Under the pieces are notes generated by a model. That model did not search any database and was not told the DNA's origin. It was given only the letters and a program-made list of their open reading frames with translations. Shown one piece after another: positions 42,150-53,600 of a stretch of 64,000 bases of DNA. A program made the position numbers and the translations under genes. Numbering within the stretch: position 1 is the stretch's first letter; each line of letters starts with the position of its first letter. Origin of the DNA: Ascaphus truei (taxonomy: Eukaryota > Chordata > Amphibia > Anura > Ascaphidae); the NCBI GenBank assembly GCA_036426205.1, contig WSYH01001942.1:1-64000 (forward strand), given 5' to 3'.

Positions 42150-42931
42150 TAATCTGGTTCTTTGCCAACCTTCCTCTCCCAAGTAATACCTCGTGATAAG
42201 TTATATCCTGCCCTAAGCAGAGAACACAAATCACGATGTCGTACTTGTAGATTTCTCTGTTCACACTCACTTGCAAGAGTATTGTGAGATTATTATAAAG
42301 AAAGGTCACTCAGAGTTTGTATAAGATAAGGTTTGTCATTTATTGTATCACAACAATAATCAGAAATATCACAACAAGCTACTTGTAAGCTAATGGCTAG
42401 CAGTTACAGTATGCTAACAATCCATTCCTAACTATGCAGAGATTATATAGCTAATATGCATTGTCATACTCACAAACCAAAAGATATTATGATAGGTCAG
42501 CCAGTCTCAGCAAAGTCTCATCTGTGTGGTTCCCCACCTCGGTTCTAATTCAATATGGAGTCACGCAAACTTATATAGCATCTTATTGTTTGCTGCGTAC
42601 GTGTTATATTACCATACTCTGTGGTTACTGACGTATGTTGTTTATTAGTAGGAATTACGGTTTACTGACGTACTGTATGATGTGTTTCAGCATTTACCGT
42701 TTGACCACGGCCTGTTTACGCGAGTTAGTTCCTCTTTTATGTGTATGTACCTATGTCCCAATATCCTTTCACTTCTCAGCAAAACAACTATTATTTCTAA
42801 GACAAAATAGCTAGGATTTTAACAATATGCTCTAAGCTGTACTAGGCCATATAATGATACTATATATATATATAACTGTGACCTGTATTAATTATGCGTT
42901 ATATGCCATAAAATACCTGTAATCCATAACA
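42150..42931 (-). repeat. Foamy LTR (5' LTR of the head-to-head insertion)
   Basis: A 782-bp LTR, TGTTATGG start at 42931 and CCAGATTA end at 42150 on the minus strand. It differs from 23013-23848 by scattered substitutions and small indels. A TATA box CTATATAAG and an AATAAA are in the same places. The four bases after it, CAGG (42932-42935), repeat those before 41092. Confidence 0.93.
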
Positions 42932-43455
42932 CAGGGGAATAAGTGAGAGATAAGCTGGTCTTAAAAAAATTAGAGCCTTAAAATCAGTAATGGTTATAAC
43001 AGGCACTTCAGAAAAATCAGTGAAAGGTGAATTGTCTCTGACATGGGAGCATGAGAATGAACAATAGGTATATCAAACAGTGCCAAGAAAGCAGGTAAAG
43101 ATGGGCCTGTTTTTATCAGACATTACAGGCAAATCAATGAAAGGTGAATTTGTCTTAAAAGCAGTAAACTTAGAATCAGCAATAGGGTTATCAAGTATTG
43201 CAGGAAATCAGAGAAAGGGGAACTTGTCATTAACACAGGAGCCTTAAAATCAGTAATCGTTATAAAATGTACTTGAGGGGAATCAGTGAAAGATGCACTT
43301 GTCTTTAAAGTGGAAGAATTAGAATCAGTAATAGTTACATCAGACACTTCAGGGGAATCAGAGAGAGGTAAGATTGTCTTAAAAAAAAAGGGAGCCTTAT
43401 AAGCAACAATGATAATAGGCGGAGGGGAATCTGTAAAAAATGCCCTTGTCTTTAA
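42932..43455 (-). repeat. Coding-like ~75-bp tandem repeat array, main part
   Basis: About six or seven units. Minus-strand translation in one frame (43123-43347) gives a ~25-residue repeat of the type Ile-Thr-Asp-Ser...Leu-Lys-Thr-Ser...Phe-Thr-Asp-Ser-Pro. Neighbouring units give the same pattern after single-base shifts. This looks like an ancient repetitive coding exon or a minisatellite derived from one. I do not recognise the protein. Confidence 0.6.
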
Positions 43456-44599
43456 AGCGTAAAGCCTTAGGGGCCTATTTACTAAACAGTGATCAAATCA
43501 ATGCATTGCCGATCGACTTTGCATTGTTTTATCGTGCTACAAAACATGTGGGTCAAAACGGTATTCACTAAGAAAAAAACAGCATTTTTTTTAAAGTTCG
43601 GTAAATAAATGCAGCATCGAACGACTTGTTTTTTTTCCCCCAAGTGTTAAGCGATATACTGATTGTTGAAACAATGGAAGAGCTGCATGGAGGCACTGTA
43701 CTTTAGCTCAGGAGATCCCCTGCTTCTACACACTAGTATTAAAAATAAATGTTTTAAATAATAATAAACGTCATTACCGTAGAGTCTAGCTGCTAAGGTA
43801 ATGAAGCTGCTTTATTGTGATTTGTACTAATAGTGTACAGGAGTAGGGAGTCCCCTGAGCGGAATCACTTAATTTCAGCCTCAGGGACACCTTACTGCTT
43901 GAGATACCGGTATGGGGTGTCAGTATCCCCTGTGCATTTAACTCTCCCACGTCACGTGCGAGAATTTAAGCATTGCGGGGGAGGGGGGTTAACCCCTTAA
44001 TTACTATAGCGGTTACTAACCGCTAAGGTGATTAAGGGTTAGGGGCCATTAGTTTTTTTTATTGTAATGTTCCTGCCCACGGTGGAGAGAGTGGATAGGG
44101 AGGAAGAAAAGGACGGCCTTCATCCTGGCAGGGGTAAGTAGAACTTTTATTTACTTTATACTGTCCGGTTTTATTTTTAATGGACAAATGCACTATTATC
44201 CATATCTGGATAATAGTAATTTTGCCCTTTACTGTAGTGTATGTGTTGTTGTTGGTGTTTGGGGGTGTTGTATATATGTATTGTAAAAAAAACTATTTGA
44301 ATGGGGAAAAGCGCTATTAGCCATCGTTGGTTAATAACACTTTTACCCATTCCTGTTGTTGGTACAGGGGTGGGTGAAGGTGGTAGTTACCCTAGGGGGA
44401 TATTTAGGCCTTGCGGGAAGGTAGCGTGAGGGGTTTACCCCTTCATTACCTTAGTGGTAATAACCACGTTAAAGCTCGTTAAAAAAGCCGTTATAGCGTG
44501 ATACTGCCCTTTTATCACTGTTTAGTGAATAACATGCAGGCAATATCTCGATTTAAGGGCATTTAACGTGCATTTAGCCACTTATCAATGATAAGGGAA
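43456..44599. mobile_element. Non-autonomous transposon splitting the array, with repeat R inside
   Basis: The edges share an inverted motif (TATTTACTAAACAGTG at about 43473 and CACTGTTTAGTGAATA at about 44516). 43985-44230 is repeat R copy 2, with the GACGGCCTTCATCC and TGGCAGGGGTAAGT block. On both sides of this insertion the 75-bp array continues. No gene. Confidence 0.55.
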
Positions 44600-45699
44600 T
44601 GAGACCCTTAGAATCAACAAACGGGATATCAAACATTGCAGGGAAATTAAAGATAGGGGAACTTGTCTTTAAAGCAGGTGATGTTAAAATTAGCTTTTTG
44701 GTCCTAGAAGGCAATTTCTCGCTGAGGGCACTGCAACATATTGCATATTTCATGCATCTCAGCCATGGCTCTCCAGGTGGAAATATTTTTTTCTTTTGGC
44801 TTCACAATCTATCAGGTTCATTGGTGGAATCCATAGGGAGAGTCAGTAGTGCAGATTAAACTAGGGTTGTAGCAGGTAGCTGGAACAGGAATCTGGATCC
44901 ATAGAGCGAGGATCCATAGAGAGCCCAGAGGGGGACAGGCAAAAGAGGTAGACAGGCGAATTGAAGTCAGGACAGGCAGCAGGCAGAATAGTAGTCTGAT
45001 GGTTGAATGAATAGGGCAGAAGAAAAATCAGAGTGGATCTGAAATCAGGGCAGGAGCAAACTGCAGGGAGGATCCAAAGTCAGGGCAGTAACAAAAAGAA
45101 GAGTGGATCCGAAATAAGGGCAGAAGAAAAATGCAGAGTGGATCCAAAGTTAGGGCAGGTGGCATGTAAAGAGAAGTAAAGTGCAAGCCAAGGTCAAAAT
45201 TCAGGTATACAAGCATTCAGGAGTTACAACGTTGTGCAGTGGGGTTGCAACCCAACCTACACCAGCTAGCAAAGCTGTTGTGAAGCCCAGAGGTGATGAA
45301 CAGGTGGCTTTTTAAAAACAACACACACATTCCCACTAAGCTCAAACTCCAAAACCCACCACATCATATATATATACGTTACCATCCAAGGAATGATAAA
45401 GTAGAGACAGCACACAGTAGGAAGATGACAAAAGGTTATATTACAGTAGCTTAAACAGCATCACAGACAGATAACTGAAGTTTCGACCCCACAGAGAGGT
45501 CTTTTTCAAGGGGATGTGGATGGTAACGTATATTCTTTCTATTTACTTTTAAGGGACAAGCACCAGGCCTTATTATTATCTTTACTAGGAGTGCTGATTC
45601 TTGCCTTTTTGTATATATATATATATAATGTATATAATATATAATGTATATATATATATATATAATGTGTAAAGGAGTGCTACTGAGCATGGCAAATGT
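44600..45699. other. End of 75-bp array, then unassigned repeat-like DNA
   Basis: 44600-44700 contains the last array units. 44880-45190 is built of imperfect repeats of GAGTGGATCCGAAATCAGGGCAG type. 45370-45535 is bounded by inverted GTTACCATCC and GGATGGTAAC. A TATA run is at 45615-45665. No gene is supported. Confidence 0.5.
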
Positions 45700-47335
45700 A
45701 TACAACAAAAGACAGGGGTGCCCAATGCTACATCCAATTGACTAAACATATATGGTAATAAGTATAAAGTAAAAATACTTCAATAATACAATTTTATTGG
45801 TTATTTAGTTAAACCCTTTGGCCAAAGCGTCATAAGCCTGCATACCAATGTCAAGGTATTGGTTAATTAAATTTCTAACTAGCAACACTTGTTTGGAGGT
45901 AGGTGGCCCCTCCTCCCAGAGCTCACCCCTCCCCACCTTTTTAACGTGGGAGGTTCTCTCATTTTGCAGTATGGACAAGACCCACTGAGGTTGTTTCCTC
46001 TCATACAGAGGTAAAATGAAAGGTTCACAGTTTAATGTTAGGACCGGCAAATTTGACGTTGGTATGCAGGCTTATGACGCTTTGGCCAAAGGGTTTAACT
46101 AAATAATCAAGAAAATGTTATTATTTAAGTACTTGTACTTTATACATGTAGCCAGGGTCCTCCAGTCCCCCTGTCTGATGGTTTCATTCCCCCTTGCGTG
46201 TGTGCTGCTGCGGGGGCGAGCGCGTTCCTGGGGGCTCCCGGTGGCAGCTGCGGCGGGACGCCGCCATGTTTAATGTGTTCGCGCATGTGCAGAGGCTTGC
46301 GTGTAAGCAGAGCAGTCGCGGTGGCCATGTTGAGGTTGGCACGGGAGTTCGCGCCTGTGCAGTGCAATGCACAGAGGTTGGCAAGGGTAGTGGTGGCCAT
46401 TACATGTGTGCAGGAGCTCTTGGAAGTTGCGCATGCTCAGTTAAGAGTAGCGGCGGCCATAACAGCTTCAGACATGCGCAGTAGAGATTGCGCACGCGGC
46501 GCTAATAGAGAAGAGGTCCTGAGTGGACTACGATTCCCAGCAGCCTCTGGGGACTGCCCTTTCACCCCTATCACCTGCTGCATTGAAGCCAATAGGGTTT
46601 ACAGATTCTCATGCAGAAAAGAAGATACAATGTTGTGTGCAGACAGGGAGTGTCAGTAAGAAGCTGGGACACAGAGAGGGGAGGGTGTGCTTGTGCAGGA
46701 AGGAAAATAGCCTTCTGCACTAGGCCAGAAGTCTCCCCCATGCCCCAGGGAGGCCCTACATACCTCAGCTTGTGGTTTGCTGCAGGGACTCCCCTTAGGA
46801 TAGGGACAGGGTCCTATAGAACCCTCATAGTGAGGGTTACAGCCAGGAAGCGTTACATCCTGGCCCTTGGAAGCAAGTGTGAATCATTCTCTGCAGCTGC
46901 AGAGATAAGAGACTTTCCAAAGGTGGATCACTCCATGTGGGAGTCACCCACCGCCAGGCAGAGTTGCAGGACGTCACAGAGGAGATCGCAAAGCGGCGGA
47001 TCCTTTGTGAAGAATCTGCTGCCTCAGGTGCTGGAGCACTGGAGCAGGTATCGTATTTATTATGCACCAACATACCGGTACATCAGGCGCTGATCCCACC
47101 TATAGGTTCTGGGTCTGTTAAGTGGACTCGTGGGACTCTGGGTACATGGTGTTGGGGTAGGTACAGACCTCCTGTGAGCCTAACAGGTACTGCACCACAC
47201 CTGGTAACATATAGGTTCCCCCTCACATTCACTCTATCTGCGATTGGGGATGGGGGAATACCCATTACATACATATTACCATATAGTTTTCTCAATTGAT
47301 GTAGCATTTGGGCACCCCTGTCTTTTGTTGTAGGC
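45700..47335. mobile_element. DNA transposon with short inverted ends and an inner palindrome
   Basis: The outer ends are inverted copies (CAACAAAAGACAGGGGTGCC at about 45703 and GGCACCCCTGTCTTTTGTTG at about 47311). Inside, 45764-45842 and 46059-46140 form another inverted pair around AACCCTTTGGCCAAAGCGTC. The middle (46190-46900) is GC-rich with several short frames but no recognisable transposase. Non-autonomous or decayed. Confidence 0.6.
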
Positions 47336-49390
47336 TTTTTAAAATCAGCATTCTGCATACAGCATACTGTAGCTGTCCAGAAAAGTCCTGCACAGAATAA
47401 TGCAGTCTTAGCATGTAAGTCCTTACAGAAATAAATAAATACATTTTCCCAAGCCCTATTTCAAATTTTGATTAAAACCCCAAATTGTCGAACTGCTCAC
47501 ATATTGAAATTCACAGGCTTCAGAATCTGAACCTGTGAACATGCCCATCCTTAATTTTGTATCATATTCTGGATGATTGATATTACAAAGTATACATATA
47601 TACATCAATACACAGTGTATAATACTGTACTAACATAGCCAGTGTTGTGGATCACATTTGTAGACAACAAGATTTCAGAAATGTCTGGATGCTTATTTAG
47701 AAAGAGAATGTATCTTGAGTAAAAAAAAATTCTTATCACATATACAGTAACTATCACATATAACTCTGAAACAGTGTACAAAATGTGTGGGTTGTTCTCT
47801 ATATAAATAAAAAAATGTACTATTTGCATGGAAATGTTCTTGAGAAAATTGGCCTATTTAGAAGCAAACAAAATCTATTTTTGTATGTAATTTTATCCAC
47901 AGAATAAATTTGCCTTGCACTGCTTTGCACTTGATTTATATTTCTTTGCTTTCAAAGATGCAGTCTTTCGAGTCTATAAAATTATGTTAGAACATTGCTT
48001 AAGAAAACAATAGTTTATATGAAAAACATTATTCTAAAGCTTTGCATTTGCTCTTGAATGATTATGTTTCACAAAGCTGCAATAGCATTTAATTTATACC
48101 TTGTTTTGTATTTGAAGTCCTATCATTTGCTGATAATTTGTCAAAATATGTTAGAAAATGCAGAGAATTATCTGAATATGAATATTATCTTCTGACTGCT
48201 GTTCCTGTGATTTACCACTTCCATTGTAATACTGCATTTTTTTTAATGATGTACTGACCTTACCATGCATGAACTTTGAGGATAGCATTAAGGAGTGAAT
48301 GAAAAGTACACCTACAGAACACGCTTACATTTTTTCTCCTGAGAACAAATTTGATAGAAGTATGCTTTCATTAAATTACTCATCTGCTCTTTAACACAAT
48401 ATAAATCTAATCTTGATTTTAAAATATAAATAAACATTGGATATATTTATTTTAATGTGTGCTTTAATAGCAATCTTTAACCTAGATACTTCAGATAAGA
48501 TTGCTGTTGTCCAGCACAGGAATATTTAATATTATTGTTTAAAAATGGGTTATAAATCAAGATACCCAAATCCTATTTTACCATAATCCACCCTAACCAA
48601 CAATGACGCAAACTACAGTAATATATTTTTCCTCATCGTTTTTGTCCTACGTATGGTGCAGCTTAAAGTTTGGGAAATAAGTTAAGGAGGATTTTTCTTT
48701 ATTAGAGTATAATGCATCCACATTTATATACTCTATGGGGCCTATTCTAGTAGCTTCGATGATTTTGCTGCATCTAGAATGATGTGGCATGTTCCCGCCG
48801 AACGATTTGTCATTTGTGTTATCACGATATTCAAAAAGAATCTGAAACCCTCTCAAACCGTGAGGCAGGAACATGCCAAAACCGTTAGGCATATCAGCAA
48901 TGTGATCTCAGCTTTTTCTAAGTTCTCCCCGTACGATCTGGCCGCAGTCTGAGATGTTGCAACGAGAAAAAGAAATCCCTCTTGAACGCACTCAGTGTGT
49001 CTGATATAAATGAGTGTAAATTAAAATAGTTTATTGAATCTTAATTTAAAAGAAAGTATCGAAATTGGTAGGATAGAATATATGGCCAATTGGTGAACAA
49101 AACACAAAAATGCATTCAAATAAAATTGAACCACACAAGGTTACCATTTATTCCCAGGTCGTCCACATAGTGATGGCACATATAAAGCTATGCATTCAGC
49201 TTAGTCCAGATATCAATCGTCTAATGTAGTGCAAGTCACAGATTAGTGACTGTGGACTGGGATAGTCAATGTGTATGGAACCTGTGTTTGTGGAAAGTTT
49301 GGATGTACAAATGAATATACTAAAATAGTAGATCACATGCTCCTTTATTTAGTACCAAAATATATAGTACATATTATATTCTCATTCTAA
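47336..49390. other. AT-rich DNA without supported genes
   Basis: About 2 kb of AT-rich, non-repetitive-looking sequence. Short frames are at chance level. No LTR ends, hairpins or RNA gene signatures were seen. It is the most likely place for ordinary unique host DNA. Confidence 0.5.
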
Positions 49391-49391
49391 G

Positions 49392-50545
49392 TGTGACGGT
49401 AGGGCATAGCCGGCCTTCATTAATAAAGGTGGAAACTGTCTGGCTGCCCCTGAAACTGTATGGCAAGGGCTGAGAGTGTCAGCTCATGGGTCTAATATTG
49501 TACCTTACTGTGTTGCCCTGTAACGTTGTTCTCTTTTTATACTGTCCCCCATATGGTTATAAGCTAAGAACTGTGTGTGGGGGGTTAACTGTGTAAGCCC
49601 AGTGGGCTAGTTAATGCAGTCCCTTTGACTCATGGGCCCGTATCTGCCTGTGCAAGCTTATAACTGGATGGCCTTGTATGGGTGGCCTCTTATGAGAAAT
49701 AGCTGCAGGGCAGAGACTTCTGGCACATGAGGGAAAATGGGGGGGATATTTTAACCTCTATAGCCTGCCAGCAAGGTATTCATAGCTGGGATCTTGGAGA
49801 AGAGAATGTTTTCAAACCCCCACATGATAGGTGCAAATGGTGGAGTGCCAGCTCTTGTGTCTAAAGGTTGTTTTTCTGTGTTTTAAAACTGCCACACATT
49901 TTGTGTTTGAGCTATGAGTGGAACTGCATACAGGACAAAAGGCAGCCACATGAAATTAGCATTTCAAAGCAAAACCAGTTAGGTTTATGCACACGGCCAA
50001 GGGGGGGGAGGATTACAGGATATCTGCCTTTGTTTCCTCCAGACGTATAGGAGCCTTGACAGCAGGAGGTCTGGGACTAACTAAAAACGGCCCTGTATGT
50101 CAAAACTCATAAGCATGTTTTCCATTGGCAAGTTCTGCATTTATCCCTCCTATCAATGAATGAGCAATTTCAATCCCTGCTGTAATTGGCCCCTCAGTGT
50201 CTTAGGTAGGCAAACCAGCCTATATAAGAGCGTGCAGTAAAGCAGCTCTCTCTCTCTTTTTCACCTGCCTGTTTCCCTGATGTGAAGAGACGCTGCTGCT
50301 GGGCCTCTCACCTGTGCTTCTGAGTGAAAGAGCTATTCACACAGAGAAGCATGGGGGAGGAAAGGCCTAACCAGCAGGCTGGTTTTCGGTCCAGGAGTCC
50401 AAAACCGGGGTCCTATCAAGGTAAGCCTTTGCTGAAGCAGGCGCATTGCAACCAGGAAAGGACTAGATCTCCTTCCCCAGACCCCCGCAAGTGTGTATAT
50501 TCTCTGTTTTTCATATTTCTGTGTGTTTCCGAGGAACCTATTCAT
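49392..50545 (+). repeat. Possible LTR or promoter-like block
   Basis: It begins TGTGACGGTAGGGC. A TATA box CTATATAAGAG at 50219-50229 is followed by a pyrimidine run and an ATG at 50350. A 75-codon frame (50324-50551) is basic and Pro/Ser-rich in the middle and ends with a hydrophobic stretch, without known homology. The layout could be a solo LTR; no matching second end is clear. Confidence 0.3.
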
Positions 50546-50548
50546 GGC

Positions 50549-50757
50549 TGAAATCCACCAACAGTAAATTCATGCCCCCCAAAGTCTATGTAACGCAAGA
50601 CTCCGCCCTACACATTCCGTCTGTATAAGACTTCCTCAGGGGTTATATAATCTCCCCTAATATCCCCTGAGGAAGTATTATACAAACAAAATGCATAGGG
50701 TGGAGTCGTGCGTTACATAGATTTTGTGGGGCATTCATTTACAGCTGGTGGATTTAA
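50549..50757. mobile_element. Palindromic MITE, ~200 bp
   Basis: Two ~90-bp inverted arms run from AATCCACCAACAGTAAAT to the CTTCCTCAGGGG centre. The CCTCAGGGG plus GTTACATAG motifs recur as part of a widespread short-element style. Non-coding. Confidence 0.8.
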
Positions 50758-51890
50758 CCCAAGAATAAGTTCCAGGTATTCCATCCAGTGGTATACTACA
50801 ACCAATCAGATTGGGTATTTAGTTCACACAATCTGATTGGCGGAAGAACCATTTGACGGCAGCCATGTTGCTTTTGGTGACGTCATGTCAAAAGGAAAGG
50901 AAGCACGGTCATTCTAATTGGCTGGCTTCACTTCCTTTACATGACTCACCAAAAAAACAAAAAATAAACATATTGTTTAAGCAGCCAATCAGAGGCGTGT
51001 GAACCATTTGCACTCAAATGTGACAACACAGGCCTACAATAGCCTGTGCAGCCTCATTTGACAACAAGAAGCCGAGGAGGGAGGGCCTCCTCCTCCAATA
51101 GGATTACAAAGGCGTGCCTGCTGAATATGAATGAAGGTGAAGAAGAAGATATGGAAGAAGAAGATAGAAGACACAGAAAGAGACAAAATTGGATTACAAT
51201 TTACAGATGAAGAAAAAGAAAGAAGAAAAGGACTTTGGATTTTTTTTTACCAGCGGCCCGTTGCTGTTTGGGATTGTGGATTGGTTCGAGAGCTTGCGGT
51301 AACCACGCGAATTGGAGGGTGAAGACATCGAAAGTCAAGGAAAAAAATTGAATGTATGTTATTTTTCATTTACAGGTTTTTTTTATTGTATTTTTTTGGT
51401 GATTGCATTTTTTTTTAACATTTTCATTCAAAATGTATTTATGTATGGCCCTTTAGTTGAAGGACACTCACTTTAAGTACACTCGCGAGTTAGGACATAT
51501 CGCCCAATAGGCAAATGGCAGCTCGCGCATACACCTGTCAGCACGTCATGAACAGCAATACCTGCTCCCTACCTGTACCAAAGCAATGCGCAAGCGGGGA
51601 GACTATAGAGCCTGTTACAAATGCATTATTTACATTAGTTATGCACGTATATAATAATTGCAGTACAGTACATGCATCGATAAGTGTGGGAAAAGGGAGT
51701 GCTCCACTTTAAGTACATTTTTGCTTTACATACATGCTTTGGACCCATTGTTGGACCCAATACATTAATGCAGGGTATGCCTTTAAATCATATAGTAAGA
51801 AGAGAAGCAATGGTTGTTTTGGCAAATGCTTGTGTGTATTTTAAATGTATATTGGTTCTTTGTTTTTAAATTTGTATGCTATATTGTTGC
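50758..51890. other. Unassigned DNA with a purine-rich tract
   Basis: 51125-51240 is an AAGAAGA-rich tract that gives a lysine/glutamate-rich frame with no support as a gene. The rest has no recognised feature. Confidence 0.5.
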
Positions 51891-52380
51891 TTATTTATTT
51901 TTTTATTTATAAAAATTGTTTACCAGGAAGTAATACATTGAGAGTTACCTCTCGTTTTCAAGTATGTCCTCAGCACTGAGTTATAAAAAATACATGGTTA
52001 CATTAAAAGAACAAGACTATACAGTGAATTCATAGACATTTCATGCACAGATAGAGTTGGAAAATTGGGTACAAGGGATAAAGGGCTTATGAGTTTCAGA
52101 TTGAAATAGAGCAGCGTTAACATCACCGAACATCAGCGAACGACAGCAAATGGCTCACACCCTTTGGCTGCCCATTCGGCTGCACCAAAGGCTGTCCGCC
52201 TTTGGGGCAACACAGATGTACACTGGGGTGGTTGAGATTGAAACTGCTGCAGCTGTGAACAAAAAGATATTGTGTCCTCTTGGCTCATTAACATTCCAGT
52301 GGTGGGGGTTGATGTTCCACAAAGTACAAGCACATGTTAACCCTTAGCACGCTGGTCCTTTGCAGAGGGGAGCAGTTTTT
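51891..52380 (+). repeat. Dispersed repeat S, copy 1
   Basis: It matches 61950-62420 over its whole length, from TTACCAGGAAGTAA through GATAGAGTTG to the ACACTGGGGTGG block and AACCCTTAGCA. Here the last ~200 bp occur once; in the second copy they are tandemly repeated. Confidence 0.75.
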
Positions 52381-52969
52381 TGATGCATATTGATGTAGTG
52401 TTCAGGAATTTTTGCTGTTGTTTTAAATTGTTTATTTCTGACTTTTGATTGGTGTTTGCTTTTTAATGTTGGATTATTTTTTTACTTTTGATTTTGAATG
52501 ATGCAGTTTCTTTTGATATTTATTTTATTTATTCATGGTTTTGTTTTGGTGTTTTAATTGTTTATTTTGGTCTTTATTTTGGATTTGTTTAATTGATTTG
52601 TGGTAATTTTTTTCGGTTTACTTTTTTATTTGTTTTTAGTTAAAGATTGTTTTGAATGCATTGGATCTTATATTTGATCGTTTATTTTTAGGTTGAACAT
52701 TGACTGGTATAGTGTTAAATCATGCCCATATTATATGGACATGATGTTCCCACTGTGCCATTCAATTGTTTGATTGGCATTAGTAATATGTTTATTTTTC
52801 AATGTAATGTTGTTTTATTTGGACCTGTTTTTTTATTCCTTCGCCATTTTTTGCTATAGTGGTAAAGTATGCCCATATTATATGAGCATGATGTACCCAC
52901 TGTACCAATGAATGGGAAGGTGCCTGGAGAGGGTGGTTAGGCCTTCTGGGTGGGTAGTGGGAGAGGGTG
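52381..52969. other. T-rich DNA without supported genes
   Basis: A strongly T-rich plus strand (TTTATTTTT-type runs), possibly the decayed end of a retroposon. Nothing else was recognised. Confidence 0.4.
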
Positions 52970-53600
52970 GGTTAACCCCTTTATTACTATAGCGGTTAAT
53001 AATCGCTAAAGTGATTAAGGGATTAAAGGACATTAGATTGTACTGTCGCGGCCGAGTTTATTCTAACATTTACCCGGTCTCGGCTGCGACAGATTCCGGG
53101 CACGCGCCGCATTCTCCCGCACCCGCGCCGGAGCCTCGGAGGACCAGTCCTCCGATCGGGGCTTCTCCATCCCCTCTCTGGGTCCGCCGGGTCCCCCGGA
53201 GCCCCCCAACGCCACCCCCCACATTAGGAGCAACCCAGGGCTCCCTCGGGAAGCCCTGGGCACGCGCGCCATGCGCGCACGCTCCCGATGAAGCGTGACC
53301 GCGCATCGATGACGCTCGGCACGCCGAGGGAAAACAATGAAGAAACCGGAACTCCACGTGGCTTGCGGCTCGAGCCGAATTCAAATAAAGTGTGCCGCCT
53401 CTGTATGTTTGATTGTACTGCATTGTTTGTGGCAATGGAGGACATGGAAAGTGATGAGGATGAGGACGGCCTTCTTCGTGGCAGCCTGGCAGGGGTGAGT
53501 GCAAGTTTTAATTTAATTTTATTTCTGCAGCTTAGTATTTTATTTGAAATGGGCAAATGCACTATTATCCATATCTGGATAAAAGTAATTTTGCCCATAC
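52970..53600 (+). repeat. Dispersed repeat R, copy 3, with a MITE inserted
   Basis: Repeat R ends are at 52970-53041 and 53404-53600, separated by the GC-rich MITE at 53043-53403. The right part encodes the acidic Glu-Asp-Met-Glu-Ser-Asp-Glu-Asp-Glu-Asp-Gly-Leu-Leu segment followed by GGCAGGGGTGAGT, a good splice donor context. Confidence 0.7.
53043..53403. mobile_element. GC-rich MITE with TA target duplication, copy 2
   Basis: Flanked by TA (53041-53042, 53404-53405). It starts CTGTCGCGGCCGAGTTTATTC and is the inverted relative of 21222-21531. It sits inside repeat R copy 3. Confidence 0.8.

Noticed and set aside
23013..42931. One large foamy provirus spanning both LTRs at 23013 and 42150
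   Set aside because: The U5/PBS border of the main provirus is already present at 32192, the sequence beyond it is non-viral, and the LTR at 42150 belongs to a separate insertion with its own CAGG duplication.
46190..47300. Host coding exon(s) in the GC-rich block (frames of 120-160 codons)
   Set aside because: Several overlapping frames on both strands, bounded by transposon inverted ends, with no recognisable protein family.
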